A DNA stretch of 34,259 nucleotides from a virus. Both the position numbers and the translations under genes were made by a program. The notes below the pieces were generated by a model that was given only the letters and a program-made list of their open reading frames with translations, was not told the origin of the DNA and did not search any database. Positions 23,988 to 31,486 of the stretch are shown in pieces. The stretch lies in the IMG/VR virus record IMGVR_UViG_3300027965_000213, positions 1 through 34,259 of that record; one strand, written 5' to 3'. Positions within the stretch are counted from its first letter, which is position 1. Every line of letters starts with the position of its first letter.

Positions 23988-24877
23988 GCGCCGCGCGGCC
24001 GGCCAGCTCGGGCCTCGCGGAAGCCGGCTCGTTCTTCGCCGAAACCGTCATGCCGAGAGCGCTCGCCGCCCTGGCGCAGCTCGCGCTGCGAGCCGCAGGT
24101 CCGGTGGCTCTCTTCGGCATGCTGGTCGTGCCTTCGCCTTCAGGGAATCAGACAGTCGAAGGCGCGGTCCCCGGCCGGCCTGACCTCAAATACGAATGGC
24201 CCACAGGCGGGTCGATCCTCTATCTCCACCGGCTGATTCAAGGCCAGTGGGTCACCGTCGCGCTAGGGCATTTGGGCACAGACTGGATCTTTCGCGACGA
24301 CGCCGGCAAGCCGATCGCGCGGGTCATCGATGCGAAAAATCGCGTAATCGCCATCGACATCGCGGCGATTTCGCAGGCCGAGCGCGACGACAAAAACAAG
24401 CAGAACAGCCAGGCTGCCGTTGGCGCCGCTGGAGCCGCTGCCGCCGGCGCCAAAGCAGGGACGGCTGCGCGAGTAAAAGAGGAGCCCAAGCTCTGTCCGG
24501 AGCCTGTTGGGGAATTCAGTGAGTCGTGGTCAGAAAATTCGAGAGAATATCAGGCAAGAGTTACAGGACTTCCTCCACCGCTCGCGATCTTTTTTAATGG
24601 AGAGTGGTTCGACGGCTGCGTGGAGGAAGAAAAAGGCAAGCTGCAGCAAGCCACAGGCGGTCGCGAAAACTTTTTAGACGGGGATGGAGATTGGTACACC
24701 TGGTTTCAGGGCGGATGGAAACTCCCTGATCAGATTGACCGCAGCTATAAGGCGGCAAAAACTGCCGGAAGGCTGATCGATTGGCATGTTCAAAAAAAGC
24801 GTGTCTACGACTGGATCGCCGCTTACGTAAAGCATGAAAACTATGGTGATGTGATTAAGGTTATCTACGACCCCTAG
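23966..24877 (+). CDS. Tox-REase-5-type nuclease toxin, second part of locus C
   Basis: A 303-residue frame that is the natural continuation of the carrier at 23373 after a one-base shift. Residues 1-165 are a linker with GTDWIFRDDAGKPIARVID and an Ala-rich helical stretch. The last about 130 residues fit Tox-REase-5: LCPEPVG, YQARVTGLPPP, FNGEWFDGC, EEEKGKL (FDG-Asp and ExK as candidate active site) and DWHVQKKRVYDWIAAYVK near the end. ATG 23966 has no ribosome site and may be just an internal Met. An Imm52-type gene follows directly, which supports the identification. Confidence 0.75.
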   Translation: MATAAALSAARPASSGLAEAGSFFAETVMPRALAALAQLALRAAGPVALFGMLVVPSPSGNQTVEGAVPGRPDLKYEWPTGGSILYLHRLIQGQWVTVALGHLGTDWIFRDDAGKPIARVIDAKNRVIAIDIAAISQAERDDKNKQNSQAAVGAAGAAAAGAKAGTAARVKEEPKLCPEPVGEFSESWSENSREYQARVTGLPPPLAIFFNGEWFDGCVEEEKGKLQQATGGRENFLDGDGDWYTWFQGGWKLPDQIDRSYKAAKTAGRLIDWHVQKKRVYDWIAAYVKHENYGDVIKVIYDP

Positions 24878-24885
24878 GAGAACCA

Positions 24886-25605
24886 ATGGCTGAGGAATCA
24901 TATGCGCTGCATTGCTGGTGGGGTAGCCGTAGAGAAGAAGCGGCGGCCTGCGCAGAACATCTGGTTCAGACCCTCAACGGACTGGCAGAAGAAGACCATA
25001 CTTTTCACAACTGGGATTGCTGTGATCTTCCCGCCGGCCTCGAAGAGATCACAGCACTTTTTAACGCCAATCGCCCGTTTCACTCGCCTCCCTCCAGGGA
25101 GCCTTGGCCAGAGTTGGGGTTCGGGCTCAAGATAAAAAATCGACTGAACGACTCAGACGGCGCTCTAATTAGTTTGCGTGTTGGCGCTTTCGGCGACGCG
25201 AACCCACATGCGAATAGTCTGGCCCTCGTCTTTAGCAAGCGTCGTTCCTCGACAAGGCGGCCGTGGACGGCAAGCGATCTTCGGAAAATCATGCGTTTGA
25301 TCATCAAGGAATGGCGTCCCGAAGAAGCTTCGGTGGACTGTTTTCGATACATGAAGTTCCTTCGCCACTATCTCAATTCGAATGGTCAGGAAGGGCTTTA
25401 CCTGCCTTGGGAGGGGTGGATCACATATATTCCAGGACTTCAGGTCTCCCGGATCGATCCGCCGCACGGCGTCGATGTTGAGCGTCTTGATGACGGCAGC
25501 GCCCTCTACTCGCTTTGCGAGGAGCCATTTACAATAGACAATCCGAAGCATATGGCGCTTGCTGCAAGTATGCAGAAGGCATTGGAGCCGATCCAAACGC
25601 GGTAA
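24886..25605 (+). CDS. Imm52-family immunity protein
   Basis: A 239-residue protein with ATG 24886 and an AGGAG site that overlaps the toxin stop codon. LHCWWGSRREEAAACAEHLV, LAEEDHTFHNW at the start, a WTASDLRKIMRLIIKEWRPE centre and ITYIPGLQV near the end agree with Imm52, the family usually paired with Tox-REase-5. It should neutralise the preceding nuclease. It is complete, unlike its toxin. Lower GC than the structural genes suggests it came in as a cassette. Confidence 0.82.
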   Translation: MAEESYALHCWWGSRREEAAACAEHLVQTLNGLAEEDHTFHNWDCCDLPAGLEEITALFNANRPFHSPPSREPWPELGFGLKIKNRLNDSDGALISLRVGAFGDANPHANSLALVFSKRRSSTRRPWTASDLRKIMRLIIKEWRPEEASVDCFRYMKFLRHYLNSNGQEGLYLPWEGWITYIPGLQVSRIDPPHGVDVERLDDGSALYSLCEEPFTIDNPKHMALAASMQKALEPIQTR

Positions 25606-25733
25606 ATTAGCCGCGAAAACCGATGTGATTTTTCGATCCCGTTTCCCTATTAGTCGTCCTTAGCTCGCAGAAAAGCGGTCTTGCCGGCGCGGCGCAACTC
25701 TAGCGACGAACATGACGGTCGCTGCCGGCATCG
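25606..25733. other. Short interval before the orphan tip
   Basis: No gene or repeat seen. A TGA at 25713 closes the frame of the orphan tip upstream. Confidence 0.3.
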
Positions 25734-25985
25734 GTGAGCCCGATCAACTTCGCCGGCGCGCTCGCCATCCACACGCAAGGCTCGGAGCAAAGCTTTGATT
25801 GGGACGGCACGGTTCGTTACGGCCTGGACGGGAGTATAAGAACTGATGTCATATTGTGGGATGAGAACAGGGAAAAGGTAATCGCGATTTGGGATCTGAA
25901 GACTGGAAAAGCGAAACTTTACGGCGCAAGAGTTCGACAATTGAAGGCAATGGTTCCCGGAGGGAGCAAGGCGATAGTTTCATAA
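25734..25985 (+). pseudogene. Orphan nuclease-like tip behind a hub-derived stub
   Basis: GTG 25734 opens an 83-residue frame. The first 14 residues after the start (INFAGALAIHTQGS) are an exact 43-bp copy of the hub gene. Then comes a different C-terminus: DGSIRTDVILWDENREK, then IAIWDLKTGKAKLYGARV, with D and DxK spaced as in a PD-(D/E)XK nuclease core. It is short for a complete domain and has no ribosome site, so it is an orphan tip, probably truncated. It runs convergently into an immunity-type gene on the minus strand. Confidence 0.6.
25742..25784 (+). repeat. Copied hub segment (43 bp, exact)
   Basis: Second copy of 23049-23091. It joins an unrelated sequence right after the shared codons for TQGS. 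Short exact homology of this kind is a suitable substrate for tip exchange. Confidence 0.9.
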
Positions 25986-26648
25986 GACTTGGTCGAGCTC
26001 TTCGAAGCAATCCTCGATTGGCGGGAGACCCGCCTCCTCGCGACGTTGATCGATTATCGCGCGGATCGCCGCTCTGAAAGCAACCGGTTCGTCAAGAAGC
26101 GCTGCAAGAGTTGCGGCCTGAGCTTTGTACTCACGATCTCTGTCGCTTTCGACTTCCGCGGCTTCGATCGCGGAGAATAGTTGGCGTGACGCATCGAATT
26201 CAAGATTTAACCCGCTCGCGACCGCGGCATGAAATAGATGGGCGAGCAGTCCATGAGGCTCGGCTTTTAAAACGCGGCTTATCGCTGAGAGGTTGCAGAA
26301 TTTCGCTCTGAGTGCGCGCACCTCGTCTGCGGCGCGAGCTGCTGCGCGTCCTATGAGGGGTCGAAATTGTTCTGGCGCTTCGAATGGAATAAATCCGACA
26401 TCTGCAACACGATAGCCGTAGCTAAAATTCAGCCCTAGATTGCTCTTCCGGTACCAGAGCCAACTAGCGCCGACGTTCAAATACGTGCCTTTCGAAAAAC
26501 CGCTCGGCTGAAACTCGACCATGATCGCCCAAAAACGCTCGTCTGATAACCAAACGCGTGATTGGCCGCGGCGGAAACAGCCGATCGGCGCGAGAGCCGC
26601 CTTTGCAGCGTTGGCGATCAAGCGGCCGTGTTCGTTCTGCATCGCCAT
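25980..26648 (-). CDS. Candidate immunity protein, VEFQPS family, copy 1
   Basis: A 222-residue protein on the minus strand, ending six bases into the convergent orphan tip. The first about 60 residues hold IANAAKAALAPIGCFRRGQS, RVWLSDERFW, VEFQPSGFSKGTYLNVGASW, a conserved pattern in alphaproteobacterial hypotheticals that resembles DUF4304-like immunity proteins. The rest is helical and differs strongly from the paralogue at 26927. The orphan nuclease tip it faces is a plausible target. Family and target are inferred, not certain. Confidence 0.65.
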   Translation of the reverse strand: MAMQNEHGRLIANAAKAALAPIGCFRRGQSRVWLSDERFWAIMVEFQPSGFSKGTYLNVGASWLWYRKSNLGLNFSYGYRVADVGFIPFEAPEQFRPLIGRAAARAADEVRALRAKFCNLSAISRVLKAEPHGLLAHLFHAAVASGLNLEFDASRQLFSAIEAAEVESDRDREYKAQAATLAALLDEPVAFRAAIRAIIDQRREEAGLPPIEDCFEELDQVL

Positions 26649-26650
26649 TG
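26537..26650 (-). repeat. Immunity-gene 5' repeat, copy 1
   Basis: The first about 110 bases of the gene ending at 25980 are nearly the same as 27497-27610 and recognisable in 28680-28797. Identity falls abruptly after about codon 40. Confidence 0.75.
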
Positions 26651-26926
26651 AGTAGCTCTAAAGCATTTGCAATCTTGACTTCAAACTTATGCCTCTCGGC
26701 CAGGTTGCTCAACGAATTTTGTCTATCGCAATCGCTGAGGCTTTTGGCGCGGAACCCAAGCGAGCTTGCTGCGCCCTTTCCACCTCAGTGGGGCCTAGTC
26801 AACAGCCGTCCCAAACCGATCCGATAGTTCCACCTGTTCCAGGGCTCAGTGACAGTCGCTCATACATGATCCGAGGATCGATACGACAGGGTCACCGACA
26901 AGCGAGTCGACAGAATCCTACAGAGG
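26649..26926. other. Interval between two minus-strand immunity genes
   Basis: 278 bases without a clear gene. Bases about 26650-26755 (including cctctcggccaggttgctca) recur at about 28799-28885, upstream of the decayed third copy, so the repeat unit covers upstream DNA as well as the gene start. It may hold the promoter of the minus-strand gene at 25980. Confidence 0.5.
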
Positions 26927-27607
26927 CTAGACGGCTTCTGGAGCCTTTCTTTCAACTGGCCAGAAGCAATCATCGATTGATGGTAATCCAATCGCGAGGC
27001 GACGGCGCCTGATTCCTTCGGCAACAGTTTTACGAAAGCTGTCGAGGTCATTGAGCTCCCGAACGAGTCGCGCTGCTTCGCCACGGAGCTCCCGTTGCCA
27101 GGCGAAGGCGGCGGGCAGGGCGTCGAGCCGCCGAAAAAAAGAATGTGCGGAATCGGCATCGTGATTGAGTCCTGCGGCGACGGCCGCATGGAAGAAACCC
27201 CAATCACTCGATTTTGGCTTCGCGCTCAAATGGCGGCTGATCGCCTCAATGGAAGGAAACTTCTTCCTCAATGCTAGGACTTCCCGAGCGGCGCGCTGCG
27301 CCATGTCCTTGGTCAAAGGCCGAAACTGCTCCGTGCTTTCGAAAGGCGCGAACCCGGCGTCATGGACACGATCGCGATGATCGAAGGACAGCGCCGATTT
27401 CTGCAGCTCCGACCAAAGCCAGCTCGCTCCGACGTTGAGATACGAGCCTTTCGAATAACCACTTGGTTGAAACTCGACTAAGATTATCCAATAGCGTTCA
27501 TCCGACAACCAAACGCGTGATTGGCCGCGACGGAAACAGCCGATCGGCGCGAGAGCCGCTTTCGCAGCGTTGGCGATCAAGCGGCCGTGTTCGTTCTGTA
27601 TCGCCAT
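26927..27607 (-). CDS. Candidate immunity protein, VEFQPS family, copy 2
   Basis: A 226-residue paralogue of the gene at 25980. Residues 1-40 differ at only about two positions (MAIQNEH start, DERYW), and VEFQPSGYSKGSYLNVGASW follows, but beyond about residue 70 only scattered positions match (PFESTEQFRPLTK, GFFHAAVAAGL, LPSIDDCF). Immunity proteins often diverge in the part that meets the toxin. No toxin tip is left next to it, which suggests an orphan immunity gene. Confidence 0.65.
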   Translation of the reverse strand: MAIQNEHGRLIANAAKAALAPIGCFRRGQSRVWLSDERYWIILVEFQPSGYSKGSYLNVGASWLWSELQKSALSFDHRDRVHDAGFAPFESTEQFRPLTKDMAQRAAREVLALRKKFPSIEAISRHLSAKPKSSDWGFFHAAVAAGLNHDADSAHSFFRRLDALPAAFAWQRELRGEAARLVRELNDLDSFRKTVAEGIRRRRLAIGLPSIDDCFWPVERKAPEAV

Positions 27608-27610
27608 TGA
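27497..27610 (-). repeat. Immunity-gene 5' repeat, copy 2
   Basis: Matches 26537-26650 almost base for base from the start codon to about codon 38, including aaacgcgtgattggccgcg. Confidence 0.75.
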
Positions 27611-27861
27611 GAGCTCCGAAGCGTCCGTCGAAAGTTATCTCTCGAATCCGGTTCGATCAACGAGAGGTACTACGTGAAAATGCATTGTAATTGACACGAG
27701 TTGGGATCCGACGCTGGATCTCGCAATTTGCGCTGACGTTGCGGCAGCTACGGGTCCGCCAACCGGAGAAAAAGACGATAAACGGGCGTCATTTATCTAT
27801 ACTCAGATAATAACACCAATTACCGTGCGGTCTGCATAACTTACGTGGCTGGGAGCCAGAG
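27608..27861. promoter_or_regulatory. AT-rich divergent promoter region (candidate)
   Basis: 254 bases between divergent genes. They include ttgaca (27691-27696) without a good -10 at 17 bases, and tatact (27798-27803) within an AT-rich stretch about 60 bases before ATG 27862, without a good -35. The exact promoter cannot be fixed, but a promoter for the secreted-protein gene must lie here or close by. Confidence 0.35.
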
Positions 27862-28344
27862 ATGCGAGGCTTTATTTGGGGCGTCGCGGCGGCGCTTACT
27901 GTCGGGGCCGCTTTCGCGGGAACCCCTGAGCGCGACAAGGCTTGGAACTCGTTGATCGCCGAAGCGAAGAAGCACGGCGGCGTCGAGACTGTGGCGCAGG
28001 ACTCCGCATCCTACGTGTTTCAAAGGCCGGACGGCTTGTTGGTCACGTTCACGCGGATGCTGGACGGCCGCATCCGCGCGGTGTGCATCCTCGCTAAAGA
28101 TCAGAACCTCGTGGTCTGCGGGGATTGGGATACCGGCAAAATCCGCTACGGAAAGCGCGCCGACGCCAATTCGCCCTTGATCTATAGCGATACGCCGCCG
28201 CCCGACGAGGCGGGCGCGCAAGGAGCGGGCCTGCTCGAAACGCTGCTTTCGATGCTTGCGCCCGGTCACACCGCACGTTCCTGGGGGCAGGGCGGTTATT
28301 GGCGCCTGCGCAGCGGCGGCTGGTCATGGGTTAATCGGCGCTAA
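27862..28344 (+). CDS. Secreted protein, function unknown
   Basis: A 160-residue protein with a signal peptide (MRGFIWGVAAALTVGAAFAG, cleavage after AFA). The mature part has YVFQRPDGLLVTFTRMLDGR, a CILAKDQNLVVCGDWD segment with two Cys that may form a disulfide, and a Trp-rich end (GGYWRLRSGGWSWVNRR). ATG 27862 has GGGAG six bases upstream. It stands apart from the toxin cassettes and is not phage structural. It is a likely moron gene changing the cell envelope. No family recognised. Confidence 0.6.
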   Translation: MRGFIWGVAAALTVGAAFAGTPERDKAWNSLIAEAKKHGGVETVAQDSASYVFQRPDGLLVTFTRMLDGRIRAVCILAKDQNLVVCGDWDTGKIRYGKRADANSPLIYSDTPPPDEAGAQGAGLLETLLSMLAPGHTARSWGQGGYWRLRSGGWSWVNRR

Positions 28345-28440
28345 TTGCCGCGAACCCAGACAGGGCGGGAATTTGGTTACGCTCCGAACGGAAAACCTCA
28401 TATCGACGGTCCTAGAATCGATAAGCTTATCGACACATTT
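28345..28440 (+). other. Possible remnant of a toxin C-terminus
   Basis: The frame after the preceding stop codon (28342) reads GREFGYAPNGKPHIDGPRID, then KLIDTF and TGA (28438-28440). It looks like the very end of a protein rather than random sequence. It may be the last piece of a lost tip; no domain can be named. Confidence 0.3.
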
Positions 28441-28539
28441 TGAAGACTTTGCAGTCCGAGGGGCGTGGGGCTACAGCGAGTGGCCTATTCCAAGCCCGCT
28501 GCGACGGCCGCGTTATAAATATCCCAAACAGATTCATTT

Positions 28540-28791
28540 AGTCCGGAACTCTACGCGATATCCGCCGCTAAGGTTCAGCTCTCCGATCTTTTTGTACCAT
28601 AGCCAACGAGCGCCAACACTAAAATACGAGCCCTCGAAAAACCGCGCGGCTGAAACTCGACCATAATCGCCCAATAGCGCTCAACCGATAACAAGACGCG
28701 TGATTGGCCGCGACGGAAACAGTCGATTGGCGCGATCGCCGCCCTTTGCGGCGTTGGCGATCCGACGGTCGTGTTCGTTCTGTATCGCCGT
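28540..28791 (-). pseudogene. Decayed third copy of the VEFQPS immunity gene
   Basis: The minus strand from 28791 reads like the paralogues, but the start is ACG instead of ATG (AIQNEHDRRIANAAK follows). A shift comes after about 17 codons, then APIDCFRRGQSRVLLSVERY and VEFQPRGFS, then another shift to FSVGARWLWYK and GGYRVEF, and the rest is missing. This is a gene fossil of an earlier toxin-immunity cassette at this spot. Confidence 0.75.
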
Positions 28792-28797
28792 TGAGAA
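28680..28797 (-). repeat. Immunity-gene 5' repeat, copy 3 (decayed)
   Basis: Third, more diverged copy of the repeat at 26537 and 27497; the homology extends upstream to about 28885, matching 26650-26755. Confidence 0.65.
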
Positions 28798-28895
28798 GCT
28801 CCAAAACATTGCAATCTGGGCCTCAAACTCATGCCTCTCGGCCAGGTTGCTCAACGAACCTTGTCTATTGCAATCGCCGAGGCGTCATATTTCCA

Positions 28896-29378
28896 ATGGC
28901 TCACGATTTAGTTTGCCCTAAGGTCAGGTCGTCGACTGGCGCCCGCGCCGCGGTGGTCGCCGCGGCGCGCGAATGGATCGGCACGCCGTATCACAACTGC
29001 GCGGACGTCAAGGGCGTCGGCGTCGATTGCGGCATGCTGCTGGTCCGCGTCTTTGTCGATCTCGGTCTCGTCGAGCCGTTCGACCCGCGGCCCTATGCCC
29101 CGGATTGGCATTTGCATCGCAGCGAGGAGAGGTATCTCGGCCATTTGCTGGCGCGCGCGACGCGCGTCGCGCAGCCGGCGCCGGGCGACGTCGCCCTCTT
29201 CCGCTATGGCCGCTGCTATAGCCATGGCGGGATCGTCACGGGCGCCGAGCCGCTCGCCATCGTCCACGCCTTCCATCCGGCGCAGATCGTGCTCGAGGAG
29301 GAGGTCGGCCGCAACGCAGAGCTGGCGGAGCGGCTCGCCGACGCGCGCTATTTCAGCTTGTGGAGCCCAGCGTCGTGA
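28896..29378 (+). CDS. NlpC/P60 tail peptidase (RcGTA g14-like)
   Basis: A 160-residue protein. AREWIGTPYHN, GVGVDCGMLLVRVF with C45, CYSHGGIV with H110 and AIVHAFHPAQ with H124 form the catalytic set of NlpC/P60 cysteine peptidases. In GTA-like phages this enzyme sits at the tail tip and opens the peptidoglycan of the recipient during DNA entry. ATG 28896 is the most upstream plausible start, as the frame before it belongs to the decayed island. The stop overlaps the next gene's GTG. Confidence 0.9.
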   Translation: MAHDLVCPKVRSSTGARAAVVAAAREWIGTPYHNCADVKGVGVDCGMLLVRVFVDLGLVEPFDPRPYAPDWHLHRSEERYLGHLLARATRVAQPAPGDVALFRYGRCYSHGGIVTGAEPLAIVHAFHPAQIVLEEEVGRNAELAERLADARYFSLWSPAS

Positions 29379-31486
29379 GCTTTCTGCGCACCGCCAAATC
29401 GAAACGCGCCGTCAGCCCGGACTATACCGGCCTGCAACTTCAAACATCGGTCAACACGCTACCCGTGCCGATCATCTGGGGCCAGAACAAGCTTTCAGCC
29501 AACGTGCTCTGGTACCAGAACTTCAAAGCCAATCCGGTCAAGACGAAGTCGACCGGCAAGGGCGGCCCGTCGAAAGCGACGACGAGCTATAATTACACCG
29601 CAGACATCATCATGGGCCTCGCCGAGGGGCCGATCGGCGGAATGGGGATCATCTGGCGCGACCAGTCGACCTATACGCTCGCCCAGCTTGGCCTGACGCT
29701 GTTCAACGGAACGACGCCGCAGACGGTATGGGGCTATCTGAACGCCGCCTATCCCAATCAGGCGCTCGCCTATCAGGGCACGGCGTATATTTGTGCGGCG
29801 AGCTACGGACTCGGCAGTTCGGCCAATATCGGCAACCACAATTTCGAGGTGATCGGTCTCCTGGCTGGAACCGGGATCAACGGCGTCGACGCCGACCCGG
29901 CCCAGGTCATCAGCGATTTTCTCGTCAATCCGCAATACGGCCTCGGCTTCGACGGCGCCAGCGTCGATGCGACCACCTTGTTCGGCGCCTCGGGCGATTC
30001 GTCGCTGCAAACCTATTGCCGGGCGATGGGCTTTTGCTTCAGCCCGGCGTTGATCGATCAGGAACAGGCGGCGAGCATCCTGGCGCGCTGGCTGCAGATT
30101 CTCAATTGCGCTGCTGTATGGAGCGGCGGCCGGCTCAGATTCATCCCCTATGGCGATTCGCCGGTAACCGGCCATGGCTATACGTTCAATCCGAGCATAG
30201 CGCCGATCTACGATCTCACCGATCACGATTTTGTCGTCGCCAAGGGCAACGAGGATCCTGTCCTGGTCTCACGGCTCGATCCGTTCTCGCTGCCGACAAT
30301 CCAGCGCCTCGAAGTCTCGGCCCGGACCAACCAATACGCGATGCAGACGGTCGAAGCGCGCGATCAATCGCAAATCGAGCTTTACGGCCCCTTGGTCGGC
30401 CCGACGATCACCGCCCATGAAATCTGCGATCCGATGCTGACCGGCGCGATGGCCGCGCAGGCGCTCCTGCAGCGCGGCCTTTATGTGCGGGCGCACTTCA
30501 CGTTCAAACTGTCGTGGGAATATTGCCTGCTCGATCCGATGGACGTGGTGACGATCAACGACGCCGGTTTGGCGCTCGCCGCTTACCCCGTCCGCATCGT
30601 CTCGATCGAGGAGGGAGACAGTGGAATTCTGACCGTCACGGCCGAGGAGATGACGATCGGGGTGTCAACGCCCAGTCTTTACCCGACGCAAATCCCAGCC
30701 GGCGCGTCGCTCAATCAGGGAATCGTCCCCGATCTCGTCAATGCCCCGCTGATCTACGAGCCGCCGCCCGTTCTGACCGGCGGCGTCCCGCAGCTCTGGG
30801 TCGGCGCATCGGGCGGCTCGGGCGGCGTCGCCGACCCGAATTGGGGCGGCGCCTATGTCTGGGCCTCGACCGATAACGTCACCTACTCGCAGATCGGCAC
30901 GATCACACAGCCGATGCGGCAGGGTTTTCTCCTCGGCGCGATCACCGCCGTCAGCGGTTGGGATACGACCAACGCCTTGCCGATCAATCTGACGGAAAGC
31001 GACGGCGAACTCGACGGCGCGACGAAAGCTTCGGCCCAGCAGGGCGTCACGCTGGCGCTCGTCGACAATGAGCTGCTCGCCTACGAAACGGCGACGCTCG
31101 CCGCGCTCTATAAATACAATCTCACCGGTCTGCAGCGCGGCATGTATGGGACGAGCCCAGCCGCGCACGCGGCCAATGCGGCTTTCTATCGTCTCGACGA
31201 AGCCGTCGTGAAATACGACCTGCCGGCCAATTACATCGGCGCGACGCTTTGGCTGAAGTTTCAGAGCTTCAACATATTTTTCTCGGGCCTGCAGAGTCTC
31301 GCCTCCTGCGTCGCCTATTCGTACCAGACCAAGGGGGTCGGCGTGATCAATCCTATTTTCGCCCAGCTTCAGACCGGGCTGCCGGTCGATCTCGGGCCGG
31401 TCTCTGTCGCCGCCTCAGTCTCCGACAATTTCGGCTCGGCGCCCGGGACGACGATCGATCTGATTGACCTAGGAGCAGCCTCATGA
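29375..31486 (+). CDS. Tail tip/host-specificity protein (gp15-like, no TIM barrel)
   Basis: A 703-residue protein from GTG 29375 (GTGA overlap). SYNYTADIIMGLAEGPIGGM, IWRDQSTYT, GVDADPAQVISDFLVNPQYG and TYCRAMGFCFSPALIDQEQA are typical of the phage-tail_3-like hub region. RLEVSARTNQYAMQTVEARD and LLDPMDVVTINDAGLALAAY continue it, and LTGLQRGMYGTSPAAHAANA closes it. RcGTA gp15 is nearly 1300 residues with an N-terminal TIM barrel; here that barrel sits in the protein at 19248. It likely forms the tail tip that binds the cell. Confidence 0.88.
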   Translation: MSFLRTAKSKRAVSPDYTGLQLQTSVNTLPVPIIWGQNKLSANVLWYQNFKANPVKTKSTGKGGPSKATTSYNYTADIIMGLAEGPIGGMGIIWRDQSTYTLAQLGLTLFNGTTPQTVWGYLNAAYPNQALAYQGTAYICAASYGLGSSANIGNHNFEVIGLLAGTGINGVDADPAQVISDFLVNPQYGLGFDGASVDATTLFGASGDSSLQTYCRAMGFCFSPALIDQEQAASILARWLQILNCAAVWSGGRLRFIPYGDSPVTGHGYTFNPSIAPIYDLTDHDFVVAKGNEDPVLVSRLDPFSLPTIQRLEVSARTNQYAMQTVEARDQSQIELYGPLVGPTITAHEICDPMLTGAMAAQALLQRGLYVRAHFTFKLSWEYCLLDPMDVVTINDAGLALAAYPVRIVSIEEGDSGILTVTAEEMTIGVSTPSLYPTQIPAGASLNQGIVPDLVNAPLIYEPPPVLTGGVPQLWVGASGGSGGVADPNWGGAYVWASTDNVTYSQIGTITQPMRQGFLLGAITAVSGWDTTNALPINLTESDGELDGATKASAQQGVTLALVDNELLAYETATLAALYKYNLTGLQRGMYGTSPAAHAANAAFYRLDEAVVKYDLPANYIGATLWLKFQSFNIFFSGLQSLASCVAYSYQTKGVGVINPIFAQLQTGLPVDLGPVSVAASVSDNFGSAPGTTIDLIDLGAAS

